Part shown: positions 11,262-25,500 of the stretch, in pieces
Position numbering within the stretch: the first letter of the stretch is position 1
Layout: every line of letters starts with the position of its first letter
DNA from: Paulinella micropora
Lineage: Eukaryota > Cercozoa > Imbricatea > Euglyphida > Paulinellidae
NCBI GenBank assembly: GCA_019918135.1
Contig: WBZZ01003018.1
Coordinates: 332,501-396,500, forward strand
Direction: 5' to 3'
Length of the DNA: 64,000 bases
The notes under the pieces: generated by a model
Told to the model about the DNA's origin: nothing
Databases searched by the model: none
Seen by the model: the letters and a program-made list of their open reading frames with translations, nothing else
Translations under genes and position numbers: made by a program

Positions 11262-11412
11262 TAAGTGCGCAAAGCGCAGAGTAACATGATTGGCAGGTCA
11301 GTGCGCAAAGCGCAGAGTAGAATCTAAGTAATGGCTCTAACGACACCGTTACTCTGATAATGCCGGTTAACTAATTATTACTTGAATAGTGTAATTATTA
11401 GTTCCAACACTT
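11262..11412 (-). mobile_element. LTR fossil, second minus copy
   Basis: It begins TGTTGGAACTAATAATTACA on minus, preceded by a purine tract (TTCAGGGGAAG) where a polypurine primer would lie, and shares the TATCAGAGTAACGGTGTCG block. It is diverged and partial. A short direct repeat, gtgcgcaaagcgcagagta, occurs twice at its lower edge (11267 and 11301). Confidence 0.35.
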
Positions 11413-12258
11413 CCCCTGAAATAAAGTAAATTATGAAAGTTACTGCAGGTCCTAGTGAATTATGCATGCCCACCCGGTATATAATGGCATTACCCGATGT
11501 TCCTGTCTGTTCGGTTATTCTTGGTATGGAGAATACGGAGTCACTTCTACGTTAACTGTTCATAATGTTTCTCATTGCATAAGGTTGTATTGGTGTGTGC
11601 ACTTAAGGCGCAGACGGGTACATCACAGGGTCGAGGATTCCACGTAAATTTACACTCATTTGATGTTTTCTGTTTTGCCAAATATTGTAGGGATCCTGAC
11701 AATGCGTTCCTGACAATGCTTATCGGGTTGACATTTCCCCGATCATCTTATTTTTATAAAGTGTGTATGATGGTTATATTTTCTATGTTATGAACACATA
11801 ACGCATATCTTTCTAATTTCTGCTAATTGGGATCAACTCATATTTGCAAACAGACAGTTATCATAATATGATATAGTATTGTAACAAATCAGAGTATCCC
11901 CTTGTAATAAGTTAGAAATAATTTATGTTCCTGGGAAGGCAGTTTAACTGTAGTTAGATTAAGGGATAGCACCTGAGGGGTGCGAGAGCTCTACTACCGA
12001 CTTCACACTGCTAACATGTGACTAAGGTGCGTAAGTCACGCGTACATACGCTATGAGCCGGAGCATAGCTTCGAATGAGACAACTCTGTTAGCGGAGCCG
12101 ATGTATATATTTCTACGAGAGGTGAGTGAGTGGATAGTCGATAAGTGTAATAATAATTTAATTTTTCATTATTTTTTCTAATACATATTTCCACAGGCTG
12201 GATGGATTATCTTTAATTATGTCACAGTTTATACATAATCTAAACTAATCAGGGGGAG

Positions 12259-12667
12259 TGTTAGGTAACAGGTTTGTAACTAATATATACATGTATTTAA
12301 CCGGGTTATATGATTAGATCCCGTATCAGAACAATTAATGCTAATCTACCTTTGTGGATTGAGTGGGTATATCTGGCCCCACAAAGTGGGTCCAGTTATT
12401 GTTCCATTCTCAATATCAACCACCCGTTTCAGTCGTCCGTTGCTGTTGGACATTGTATAATCATTAAAGTTATTATTATGTATATCGTAAGTGAATATTA
12501 AGGGCCGGCCGTATCAGAGTAACGGTGTAGGTAGAGTATTTACTTATATCCTACAAGTCAAGTTATGTGGCGCGTTCTGTTGGCGCCTTTCTTATTAAAG
12601 CTGTAGTACTGCTGATAGAATGTAGAAGCTATCATAAATTATCATATTAATAATAGTATTCTAACAC
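12259..12667 (+). mobile_element. LTR fossil, plus orientation (Copia-like?)
   Basis: The sequence runs from TGTTAGGTAACAG to TATTCTAACA, about 409 bp, preceded by a purine run AGGGGGAG. This polypurine-tract plus TGTT arrangement is usual in Ty1/Copia elements, but the family is inferred. About 400 bp upstream (11850-12258) may be internal remnant. The element is broken and looks old; no frame is intact. Confidence 0.4.
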
Positions 12668-12873
12668 AGGGTTGAAAAACTAGAAAGATTAAGCAAGGTA
12701 CTACAGGTTGGAATTTTTATATTTAAAGTTTTTTTAGAGAGGAAGTTGCATGTACGAAAGACATAAATTAAGATTCTAGAAATTAACATCCCTGCTGAAC
12801 ATTGTGTGGCTGTTCTAGTCAATGTTAATGAAGAACTTTTATCATAAAATAAACAAGTGTCGCTTCCACTGAC

Positions 12874-13155
12874 ATCATTTTTAATTTGATTTAGTGTTTT
12901 AACTTTCTTTACATAGTTACTGTTTGAGTGTCTGGAAATTTTTAGTGCAGCAGAATTTAATTCACTGAGTCAGTTCATGGAATGTAAAAAGCATTTATGC
13001 ATAAAGTCATAATTATCATTTTTAATTTGATTTAGTGTTTTAACTTTCTTTACATAGTTACTGTTTGAGTGTCTGGAAATTTTTAGTGCAGCAGAATTTA
13101 ATTCACTGAGTCAGTTCATGGAATGTAAAAAGCATTTATGCATAAAGTCATAATT
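12874..13155. repeat. 141-bp direct tandem duplication
   Basis: The units 12874-13014 and 13015-13155 look identical base for base, so the duplication is recent or conserved by conversion. No coding is seen. The surrounding AT-rich stretch (12670-13890) has no gene I can support; it contains palindromic TGATCATGATCATGA runs near 13273 and 13514. Confidence 0.9.
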
Positions 13156-13894
13156 ATAAATCAAGTATACGTAGCTGAGATATCTGCAGGGTTTTTGTGA
13201 ACTAAACTTGTTTACTTTTTATGCAAGCTAATATCTTTCCTTCACTGACAGCTTTTATGTATAAAAGCGTTTGATGATCATGATCATGATATGTACAGCT
13301 GATATATTTTTCTAAGGACTCAATAAATCTAGCAAATGATTAATTTATGTAGTTTTTTAGTAGTATTTCTGCTTGATCAACTAAGATCAATTGCAAGCTA
13401 GTGCCCCGTCTAGCTAGTGAAACTGTGAAATAATAATTATATTGTTATAACTAGTATAAGTATGACTTATATAATTAATATTATTTATATATATGATCAT
13501 ATGCACGATCTAGATGATCATGATCATGATCTTTCTGCGAGTTGGTTATAAATTATCTAGGTTATCATACTAAATACTACTAGGAATAGAAAAACATATA
13601 TCTTTACTGACACTGCAGCATGCACAGAACGCAGGGAGAGAGGATGCAGGTACGTAACTAGCGTAACTAGCGTAAATTATCATTATTAATAGCAATTTCT
13701 TTTTTCAGGTTGAATAATTGGTCTGGCCGGTCGCCACGTGAAAACCCCTCAAACGTTGCCTTGCGGCTGCCGTTTCGTCTGGGGCCTTACAGAAATCCAG
13801 GAGTTGTCGGGGTGCCAAGTCACGGACACTAGTCAGTCTAGTCTGACGCTGCGCTGACTCACTTGGCTAGATCCAACAGCGACACAAAGTCGTC

Positions 13895-14713
13895 ATGTCA
13901 GAACATAATATCCAAGCAGAAAAAAATGTCTCAGCAGATACAGCAGTAGAAAATGAACCTCCACCCCACCAGGAAACTGAGGATGATCAGGGTGATTTGC
14001 AAAACATTTTTGGGGGTGATGTGGATGACCTCTCGGAAGAAGAGGAGGAGGCATCTGCTACAGCCACAGTCGACGAAGTGTCCAAAACCGGCGAATCTGT
14101 CGACCAAGGCCAGAATAAAACTGTTGACAATTCTTCAGTGAAGAAGGATGATGAAATGATGGACATATTTGGTTACACAGGCGACCTTTCAGAGGAAGAG
14201 AAAGCTTCACAAGTTCAGAAGCCCGAAAACGAAGACGATGACATTCTTGGACACATAAGTGACCTATCAGATGACGAGCCAGACAAGGTCGAGAATGATC
14301 TTTTCGGAAACATTGGAGATTTGTCTGAGGATGAAGAGGGAAAGGAGTCGCATGAACGCAAGAAGAGGCCTAGGCAGGGTGCGCGACGCACTGACGAAGC
14401 TGTGGAGGCGGCAGGAGAGCCTGTAAGCTGCTACGCAAGGCCGATACCTATTCATCAGGGTACTGGCATTTCTTTCTCGACCATCCTGTCTTGCCTTCGT
14501 TAGCTTTGTTCTTTCCCGTTTAGAAGGAAAAGAACAAGCATAGTAATGAAAATCGATAACAATTCATTCATAATAAAATAAAATAATAACAAACTAAAAT
14601 AATAAATAGTGTAACCATACAGATAGGCTTCCTCAGACTGCGGTAAAATATCTAGATTTACATGTGGCTCCAATGTACTAACAATAGTCATGGGAATAAT
14701 AATGATAATAATG

Positions 14714-14764
<51 letters not shown>

Positions 14765-15385
14765 TTTTGATCTGTCATGGCTGAGCCCGAGGGCCATGCG
14801 CCTCCATCCCTCGACCCAACAGGGACTACAGTGAGTATGTTGGGGAGGGAAGAGTGACTCTAACCATCCTGCATAGAAAGCCCCAAAAGGAAGTCCCTAC
14901 TACCCGCACAGTGTCGGGTACCTTGCAGGAAATCAACTACAAATGATTGATCTTCCACGCGTGAGAGCTCCACGAGACTGGGTAGGGCCCGCATGGAGGT
15001 ACTCACAGGGGTAGCAGACATTTCATGCGGTCTGCCAGCGCATCATGACGTTTTGTGGTAAGTATCTGGGACGCCTCGAAACCTTCACCACCCCTAGATC
15101 GCGGAATGTAAATACCCCTTTGATCCCACGTGGTGTATGTCTTATAAAAAACAACACAACGACATGGCCTCGGAACCAACACAACAACATAGCCTCGGAA
15201 CCCACATCGACATAGCCTCGGAACCCACACAACAACAGAGCCTCGGAACCAACACAACAACATAGCCTCGGAACCAACACAACAACATAGCCTCGGAGCC
15301 AACACAACGACATAGCCTCGAAACCAGTGGGAAGAGGCCCAACCACCTCCTCTTCCCGTGGGGTGCCATACTGTGCCCTCCATTA

Positions 15386-15435
<50 letters not shown>

Positions 15436-16625
15436 TTTAATAATAATAATAATAATAGTGCTTCTCTGTCAATGGCTGATGCAAATCTGCACATGCGCCT
15501 CCATCGTCTCACCCGTGAGGGGAGTACGAAGAATTGACGATAGGCTCTAATGACACCCCCGCAAGGGCAGTTCCAACACTTCCAGACGGACCGGTATGTT
15601 CAATGAAAATACTGGTGGCACCGACGGGAATCGAACTGGCGACAGGGCCCAGATGGTAGAACTTGACCACTGGGCTATCACGGTGTCCAATTAATAATAA
15701 TAATAATAATAATAATACTATATTTACTATATCTGAGGCGTACTGATGCAGCTAATGGCATATCCTCAACGGACATAAGCCTCCAATACCCTTGTTCGAG
15801 GTCCTCCACCCCCCCGTGTCAGTCTCTCGCCTGATGATCGGGGCCACCGATGGAGCTCCTGAGGGCAAGACTGCACTAAGCCGAGGTTATTCCGCAGTCC
15901 CAGCAATCTCTTGCAAGACGTCACCGAATGTGCAAGTGCATACACCAAGCGCGGTTGCTAGAGCTGCCTCGAAACCCCACCCATAACAATCTGGTGTCTG
16001 CTGGGTCCTGGGCTATCAACCAGCATATGCGGAGTTTAAGATCTTTTACGCGCGCAACGACCCTCCTCCCCAGCATCTACCACCAAAGGGTTATGAGTTG
16101 GCGTCACAGTTTATCGCCTTGAGGCCATTGGGCTGGAACTCTGTTTAGCAAGTGTGACTAGGTTTTTTCATCGGGATTTCCCTCAAATATGTCACAGTCA
16201 ACACTCCAAGGCAGATTTACTATATCTGAGGCGTACTGATGCAGCTAATGGCATATCCTCAACGGACATAAGCCTCCAATACCCTTGTTCGAGGTCCTCC
16301 ACCCCCCCGTGTCAGTCTCTCGCCTGATGATCGGGGCCACCGATGGAGCTCCTGAGGGCAAGACTGCACTAAGCCGAGGTTATTCCGCAGTCCCAGCAAC
16401 CTCTTGCAAGACGTCACCGAATGTGCAAGTGCATACACCAAGCGCGGTTGCTAGAGCTGCCTCGAAACCCCACCCATAACAATCTGGTGTCTGCTGGGTC
16501 CTGGGCTATCAACCAGCATATGCGGAGTTTAAGATCTTTTACGCGCGCAACGACCCTCCTACCCAGCATCTACCACCAAAGGGTTATGAGTTGGCGTCAC
16601 AGTTTAACGCCTTGAGGCCATTGGG

Positions 16626-16662
<37 letters not shown>

Positions 16663-16930
16663 GTGCTTCTCTGTCAATGGCTGATGCATTTCTGCACATG
16701 CGCCTCCATCGTCTCACCCGTGAGGGGAGTACGAAGAATTGACGATAAGCTCTAATGACACCCCCGCAAAGGCAGTTCCAACACTTCCAGACGGACCGGT
16801 ATGTTCAATGAAAATACTGGTCCAGACGGACCGGTATGTTCAATGAAAATACTGGTGGCACCGACGGGAATCGAACTGACGACAGGGCCCAGATGGTAGA
16901 ACTTGACCACTGGGCTATCACGGTGTCCAC

Positions 16931-17003
<73 letters not shown>

Positions 17004-17188
17004 GTGCTTCTCTGTCAATGGCTGATGCAAATCTGCACATGCGCCTCAATCGTCTCACCCGTGAGGGGAGTACGAAGAATTGACGATAGGCTCTAATGAC
17101 ACCCCCGCAAGGGCAGTTCCAACAATAATAATAATAATAATAGTGCTTCTCTGTCAATGGCTGATGCATTTCTGCACATGCGCCTCCA

Positions 17189-17255
<67 letters not shown>

Positions 17256-17521
17256 GTGCTTCTCTGTCAATGGCTGATGCATTTCTGCACATGCGCCTCC
17301 ATCGTCTCACCCGTGAGGGGAGTACGAAGAATTGACGATAAGCTCTAATGACACCCCCGCAAGGGCAGTTCCAACACTTCCAGACGGGCCGGTATGTTCA
17401 ATGAAAATACTGGTCCAGACGGATCGGTATGTTCAATGAAAATACTGGTGGCACCGACGGGAATCGAACTGGCGACAGGGCCCAGATGGTAGAACTTGAC
17501 CACTGGGCTATCACGGTGTCC

Positions 17522-17596
<75 letters not shown>

Positions 17597-17963
17597 GACA
17601 TCAGTCAATTGGCCTTGATCCTGTCGGACATGTGCCTCCATCGGTAGCACGGGGCCGTTCGGTGACGCGGCTCCGCTCCAAAGACTCGAATAATAATAAT
17701 AATAATGATAATAATAGTGCTTCTCAGTCAATGGCAAATGCATTTCTGCACATGTGCCTCCGTCGTCTCACCCGCGAGGGGAGTACGAAGATTTGACGAT
17801 AGGCTCTACTGACACCCCCGCAAGGCAGCTCCAAGCCTTCCAGACAGACCAATACTTTCAAAGAAAATATCCTTTGAAAATACTGGCACCGAGGAATCGA
17901 ACTGGCGACAGGTCCCAGACGGTAGACCTTAACCACTGGGCTATCGCGGTGCCAGTAATAATG

Positions 17964-18010
<47 letters not shown>

Positions 18011-18305
18011 TTTGATAATTTTAATAATAATAATAATAGTGCTTCTCTGTCAATGGCTGATGCATTTCTGCACATGCGCCTCCATCGTCTCACCCGTGAG
18101 GGGAGTACGAAGAATTGACGATAAGCTCTAATGACACCCCCGCAAGGGCAGTTCCAACACTTCCAGACGGGCCGGTATGTTCAATGAAAATACTGGTCCA
18201 GAAATAGACCGGTATGTTCAATGAAAATACTGGTGGCACCGACGGGAATCGAACTGGCGACAGGGCCCAGATGGTAGAACTTGACCACTGGGCTATCACG
18301 GTGTC

Positions 18306-18357
<52 letters not shown>

Positions 18358-18500
18358 GTGTATCTCCTGCCAATTGCTGAGCCAAAAGGCCATGTGCATC
18401 CAGTCCTCCATTCCATAAGGAAAGTCTCCACACCAATCGGTGGAATAAAGGAAGTGACGGCATAGAACATTACTCTAGGAGCTTTATACCAATCAGCCCA

Positions 18501-18536
<36 letters not shown>

Positions 18537-19046
18537 CTTCTCTGTCAATGGCTGATGCAAATCTGCACATGTGCCTCCATCGTCTCACCCGTGAGGGGAG
18601 TACGAAGAATTGACGATAGGCTCTAATGACACCCCCGCACGGGCAGTTCCGACACTTCCAGACGGACCGGTATGTTCAATGAAAATACTGGTGGCACCGA
18701 CGGGAATCGAACTGGCGACAGGGCCCAGATGGTAGAACTTGACCACTGGGCTATCACGGTGTCCATAATAGTGCTTCTCTGTCAGTGGCTGATGCATTTC
18801 TGCACATGCGCCTCCATCGTCTCACCCGTGAGGGGAGTACGAAGAATTGACGATAGGCTGTAATGACACCCCCGCAAGGGCAGTTCCAACACTTCCAGAC
18901 GGACCGGTATGTTCAATGAAAATACTGGTCCAGACGGACCGGTATGTTCAATGAAAATACTGGTGGCACCGACGGGAATCGAACTGGCGACAGGGCCCAG
19001 ATGGTAGAACTTGACCACTGGGCTATCACGGTGTCCCACGGTGTCC

Positions 19047-19109
<63 letters not shown>

Positions 19110-19293
19110 GTAATAATAATAGTGTATCTCCTGCCAATTGCTGAGCCAAAAGGCCATGTGCATCCAGTCCTCCATTCCATAAGGAAAGTCTCCACACCAA
19201 TCGGTGGAATAAAGGAAGTGACGGCATAGAACATTACTCTAGGAGCTTTATACCAATCAGCCCATGGAAAGGACCGATGGCCTATGTACTCCC

Positions 19294-19349
<56 letters not shown>

Positions 19350-19580
19350 GTGCTTCTCTGTCAATGGCTGATGCAAATCTGCACATGCGCCTCCATCGTC
19401 TCACCCGTGAGGGGAGTACGAAGAATTGACGATAGGCTCTAATGACACCCCCGCAAGGGCAGTTCCAACACTTCCAGACGGACCGGTATGTTCAATGAAA
19501 ATACTGGTGGCACCGACGGGAATCGAACTGGCGACAGGGCCCAGATGGTAGAACTTGACCACTGGGCTATCACGGTGTCC

Positions 19581-19628
<48 letters not shown>

Positions 19629-19874
19629 GGCTTCCTCAGACTATAGCATCAGATCCAGATCCTGGACATGTGCCTCCATTAATAATAATAATAATAATAA
19701 TAGTGTATCTCCTGCCAATTGCTGAGCCAAAAGGCCATGTGCATCCAGTCCTCCATTCCATAAGGAAAGTCTCCACACCAATCGGTGGAATAAAGGAAGT
19801 GACGGCATAGAACATTACTCTAGGAGCTTTATACCAATCAGCCCATGGAAAGGACCGATGGCCTATGTACTCCC

Positions 19875-19930
<56 letters not shown>

Positions 19931-19981
19931 GTGCTTCTCTGTCAATGGCTGATGCATTTCTGCACATGCGCCTCCATCGTC

Positions 19982-20020
<39 letters not shown>

Positions 20021-21838
20021 TAATAGTGCTTCTCTGTCAATGGCTGATGCAAATCTGCACATGCGCCTCCATCGTCTCACCCATGAGGGGAGTATGAAGA
20101 ATTGACGATAGGCTCTAATGACACCCCCGCACGGCGGGCAGTTCCAACACTTCCAGACGGACCGGTATGTTCAATGAAAATACTGGTGGCACCGACAGGA
20201 ATCGAACTGGCGACAGGGCCCAGATGGTAGAACTTGACCACTGGCAATAACAATAATAATAATAAGAATAATAATGATAATGATAACTAGGGGCTGCGCC
20301 AACACCTGAAAGGATGGTTTGCGGTGCGCTCCGCGCAGCCCCCGCCCGCCCCCCCCCCCCCCTGGCTGGGGTTCCGGAGGGAGAGCCCCCCGCCCCCCCC
20401 CCCTTTCCCGTCGACAGGGAACGTTCAATTGCCGGAGGTACCAGCAGAACGCAAGTGTAAGCTCTGGTGGTACAAAAGCCTAAAATCTCTGGTTTTTGTG
20501 CCACCCGCCACCAAAATTTTTTTATCCGAAGAAGGCGCACCGAGAGGTGTCGGGTACCCCAGACTCCCTCAGGTGTGCGCAAACGGCGCCTGGTGGCGCA
20601 AAACCCTCAATTTTCCGGTGTGTAAGCCACTCGGCGCCACAATTTTATATTTTCGAAGAGGGCTCATCAAGAAGTGTCAGATACACCAAATATCAGCCGC
20701 TAACTCCCTCTGGTGTGCGCAAACGGCGCCTGGTGGCACAAGACGTCAATTTTCTGGTGTGACTGCCACCCGCGAAAAAAAAACGGGTACGTACAATCGC
20801 CTGGCTGGGGTTTCCGGGGGGAGGGCCCCCCGGACCCCCCCTGCCCCGTCGACAGGGTACGTTCAGTTGCCGGAGGGTGCCTGGTGGCACAAGACCTCAA
20901 GTTTCTGGTGTGTGGGTGCCACCCGCGACCAAAACCTGTACGTGCAATCGCCGGGCTGGGTTGGGGGGGAGGACTCCCCGGACCCCTCCTGCCCCGTCGA
21001 CAGGGTACGTTCAACTGCCGGAGGCACCGGCAAGTACTGCTAAAAAACAAGAAAATTTGGCATTCAGGACACTCCCCTAACGCAAATATTTGCGTGAATT
21101 CCAAAAAAAAAGTAGATCAGCATCAACGTCGAGTCTGGAGCTAGCCACCCTGCCAGTATGAGCTCCCAACTCCTCCTGGTTCCCACAAACCATCATTTAT
21201 AGGACGGGGGGTGCAAAAAAAGGCCAAAAAACAAGGATTTTGGCATTCAGGACACTCTCCTAACGAAAATATTTGCGTGAATTCCAAAAAATTCATACCA
21301 GCATCAAGATCGAGTCTGGGGCTAGCTACCCTGCCAATATGAGCTCCCAACTCCTCCTGGTTCCCACAAACCATGATTTATAGGGATAGGGGTGCCGAAA
21401 TGGGGAGGGGGGGTGGTTGGGTGTACACAATTTTCATTTTCCCCCTCCCCCCAAACCCCCCACCCCCTTGACCGACACCTTTCAGGGATTATTGTTATTA
21501 TTATTATTATTATTATTATTGGACACCGTGTTAGCCCAGTGGTCAAGTTCTACCATCTGGGCCCTGTCGCCAGTTCGATTCCCGTCGGTGCCACCAGTAT
21601 TTTCATTGAACATACCGGTCCGTCTGGAAGTGTTGGAACTGCCCGTGCGGGGGTGTCATTAGAGCCTATCGTCAATTCTTCGTACTCCCCTCACGGGTGA
21701 GACGATGGAGGCGCATGTGCAGATTTGCATCAGCCATTGACAGAGAAGCACTATTATTATTATTTTATCAATAATAACAGCAGCAGTAGTAGTAGCAGTA
21801 CTAGCAGTAGTAGCAGTAGTAGTAGCAGTAGTAGTAGC

Positions 21839-21880
<42 letters not shown>

Positions 21881-22510
21881 TTTAGTTCTACTTCTACTTC
21901 TACTTCTACTTCTTCTTCTTCTTCTTTCTTCTTCTTCTTCTCCTTCTCCTTCTTCTCCTTCTCCTTCTCCTTCTTCTTCTTCTTCTTCTTCTTCTTCTTC
22001 TTCTCCTCCTCCTCCTCCTCCTCTTTCTCTCCTCTTCCTTCTTTTTCCGTCCCTGCATCCGTCAGCTCCTCGAGGTTCTTAGTTTCCGACTTAGCTCACT
22101 CTATTCTTTTAGGATTGCGTCGTTCTTTGATGAAGACGCCGAACGTGGTGGGTATTGACCTTCATGAATACTCGCAGGTGCAACCTCATCATTCCTGCGC
22201 ACCTCAGTCCAAGCAGAATATTTCTTTGTTTTGATAGGAAGCCTATCGCCGCGATCGCGACGCTGAACAGGCACGTTTGCGAGACAATACGCAGGTTTCC
22301 TGTACCTAGTTGACTTGTAGCTTCACTCCCTTTTCGTGCCTTGTGTTTGCTTGATGGATTTATTTTGTATCCTGCTATCCTCACATCTTCTCTTGTCTCC
22401 TATGCCTCCCTTTTAGCGCCTTCGACTTACTGCTGAAAATGTGATTCGATGGCGCTTTGCGGCATCATCTCCATCATCCTCAGCGACATCCTTAGCATCA
22501 TTTTCTTCTG

Positions 22511-22562
<52 letters not shown>

Positions 22563-25500
22563 TTCTCCTCTTTCTCCTTCTTCCTCTCCTTCCTCTTCCT
22601 CCTCCGTCTCCGCTTCCTCACCTGATTCCTCCTCGTCTGCCCACAGCAATCGACGTGTAGAAACCAATGCTCGAGTGGTAAAATGGTCGGATGGTTCCAC
22701 GCTGCTACATTTGGTTCCTCTTTTCCTCTCCTTTAGTTTGCGGTTTCTTTCATATATATGTTCCCTCTCATCCTCTCTCGATGTCGTCTCCACAAAATTT
22801 GTGGCTCGGGCGCTTTTGGTGCCCACTTTGTCGCTTGCGCCTTCGCAGGGTACGGAAGTATTCCGCATGGTGGAGCGGGAGCGGAATCGGGCCACTTCCT
22901 TCATTTTCATGACATCGCGCCGCGCCGGCAAGGACCTCAGCCATTGCCTTGGTATCTTTCTCGCCACATTCTGCTTTTTCAGTTTTGTGGAGTGAAAATC
23001 ACGATAGAAAAGTTTTTTCTTTATTTGTCAATTTGCTTTTGTTGTCTTTTTTTCAAAGTGACTCGCGAGATGCTTTCCTTGTTTTCCTGCTTCCTGTTTT
23101 CAACTAGAGGAAATAGTGGTGGGGGTGGTGGTATGAGGTTTTTTTTTGGGAGGGGGGGGGGGGTTGGTTACTTTACGTTTTCTATACTGCATACTTCTTG
23201 TATAGCTAGCCACAACTTCGCATTCAAATTTTGATTTCGCTTTTATTTTCGTACGTGTAGCAGAAGATGAAGGAACATTTAGCTGTGCATATGCAAAGGT
23301 AAGGACACTCTGTGCTTTATGCAGGACATGTTGAGTCCCAGATCACCTTCGTTCCTTATGGATTCAAATCCAAGACACACGAGAAGTTCAATGTACGTGC
23401 GTTGAAAACTGTTCTACCGCGCCTTCTAACCTTGTCAAAAAGTGCACCACTGTCCGTATGCATGCTGTGCGAGCATAGGAAGTGCTCGCTGAACGAGGAA
23501 TCAAGGCAACCAAGATCATGAGGACATTCATTCTCGAAGAGCCAAAGAAGGTTCGAGATGCCATTTTTTTTTTGAAGATGGTGGTAAGGAGTTCTTCCTG
23601 TCTTTATTTGGTTAGAATTTTTCGGAATACCAGAAGGAGGCGGAGATAAAAGAAGCCAAGGCTTTAAGGCAAAGAAAACGCACTTCGTCGAAAGGAGCTA
23701 AGGGAACCAGGTAATTTTTTTGCGCTGCAGACACCGCCTGTCCTGCGTCGCCCTGTTAATGTGCTTGCATGCAGAGCCACAAAGGAGTTTATGGAACGCG
23801 GAGCTGCCAGCGAGGAAGAAAACCAATTCTCGGTGACTGGAGACATATATGACATATCTACAGACCCTCCTGTATATATTCATATCGGAATCTACAGACC
23901 CTCCTGCATAAATTTCATTTACTGCATGCGTTCACACAGTATACATGTATCCAACTCATTTTGTGTCTATATACTCACCTATCGAATACACATTTTAACT
24001 TTCGTAGATGTATGTATACATGTCCATACATGTGCATGCAAGCTATCTGTGTGGATTTGGTGTTGCATGTATGTATGTACGTATATATGCGTGTATGTAT
24101 TATGTTGTATGTATGTATGTACGTACGTACGTACGTACTTATGTACTTATGTACGTACTTACGTACATACGTACATCCATATGTACGTATGTACGTATGT
24201 ATGTACGTATGCATGTATGTGTGTATGTGTATGTATGTGTGTATGTATGTATGTATGTATGTATGTATATATGTATGTATGTATGTAATGTAATCTAATG
24301 TAATCTAATGTAATCTAATGTAATGTAGTGTAATGTAGTGTAGTGGTGTAGTGTTATGTTATGTTATGTTATGTTATTATATGTTATATGTTATATGTTA
24401 TATATTATATGTTATGTTATATGTTATGTTATATGTTATGTTATATGTTATATGTTATATGTTATATTATATTATGTTATGTCATGTTATGTTATGTTAT
24501 GTTATGTTGTGTTGTGTTGTGTTGTGTTATGTTTATGTTATGTTATGTATGTATGTATGTATGTGTCTGTCTGTTTACCTATCTCAAGTTTACACATATC
24601 TGTATTTCTCACAGTCTGTAGAAAAATATACGTAGATAAACGAAATATGTACGCATCTAAGGCATGCATACATGCATACATACACGCATACATACTACAT
24701 ACATACATACATACATACAACATCATACATACATACATACATACATACGTACGTACGTACATACATACATGCATACATACATGGCATGACATTTCATTAC
24801 ACTTTTATTTCATTTCATTACCTTACATAAATGACATCACATGACATGGCATGGCATGACATGGCATGGCATGACATGACATGACATGACATGACGTAAC
24901 TTGACCTTACGTTATGTTACGTTACGTTTCATTACGTTACATTACGTTACATTATTTTACACATACATACATACATACCAAAAACAAAATCTGATTTTTT
25001 TGTATTTTGTGGTATGGTGTAATTGTTTCGGGTTCGTTAGCGGTTTGATTGCATTCTTTTGTTGTCAACTTTATGTAATCTCATCAATTTAATCGACTTT
25101 GGATTAGGTTACATTTAAAGTAGAGAGTGTTTCGGGTTCCTTTGAAGTTTGAATTCGGTCTTTTGACTGTAATTGTAAAATCTCACACCAAGAAAAATAC
25201 AAATCAGTCATTTGGTGAGCATGTAGTTTGATAAATTACGGACGATTGTTCTGCTTTTCACCGTGTTTTTGCTGGTTCACTGAATTTTCGGCGCGTCAGC
25301 GTCTGTGTGCTTACATGTTGTGTGTTGTGTGTGTGTGTGTGTGTGTGTGCGTGTGTGTGTTTGTGTGTGTGCTTCATATGCTATGCGTGCCCCAAGGAGG
25401 ATGAAGTGGAAGGGCGTACTCGCAAGCGCACCAAGGGGGAGGACTCGGAAATGGACGAGGGCGAAGAGGAGGAGGACGAAGAGGCTGTTGAGCGGACCGC

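Larger units (their letters stand above)
14460..22112 (+). other. LEO1 intron 1, mobile-element sink
   Basis: Donor GTACTG at 14460 and acceptor TTTTAG at 22107-22112 join exons in frame. The 7.65 kb between contain about thirteen SINE copies, three copies of the second short element, LINE 3' ends, a 493-bp tandem duplication and GC-rich repeats. The acceptor is preceded by a 200-bp AGT/TTC/TCC simple tract. Confidence 0.7.

Noticed and set aside
20285-21144. Overlapping Gly/Pro/Arg-rich frames on both strands.
   Set aside because: They follow from GC-rich tandem repeats and poly-C/poly-G runs; no domain is seen.
22413-22967. 184-codon minus-strand frame with acidic runs.
   Set aside because: It is the complement of LEO1 exon 4, whose conserved motifs read on plus.
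24000-24850. Open frames rich in Met, Tyr, Val and Cys.
   Set aside because: Translations of GTAT, TGTTA and CATA repeats inside the last LEO1 intron.
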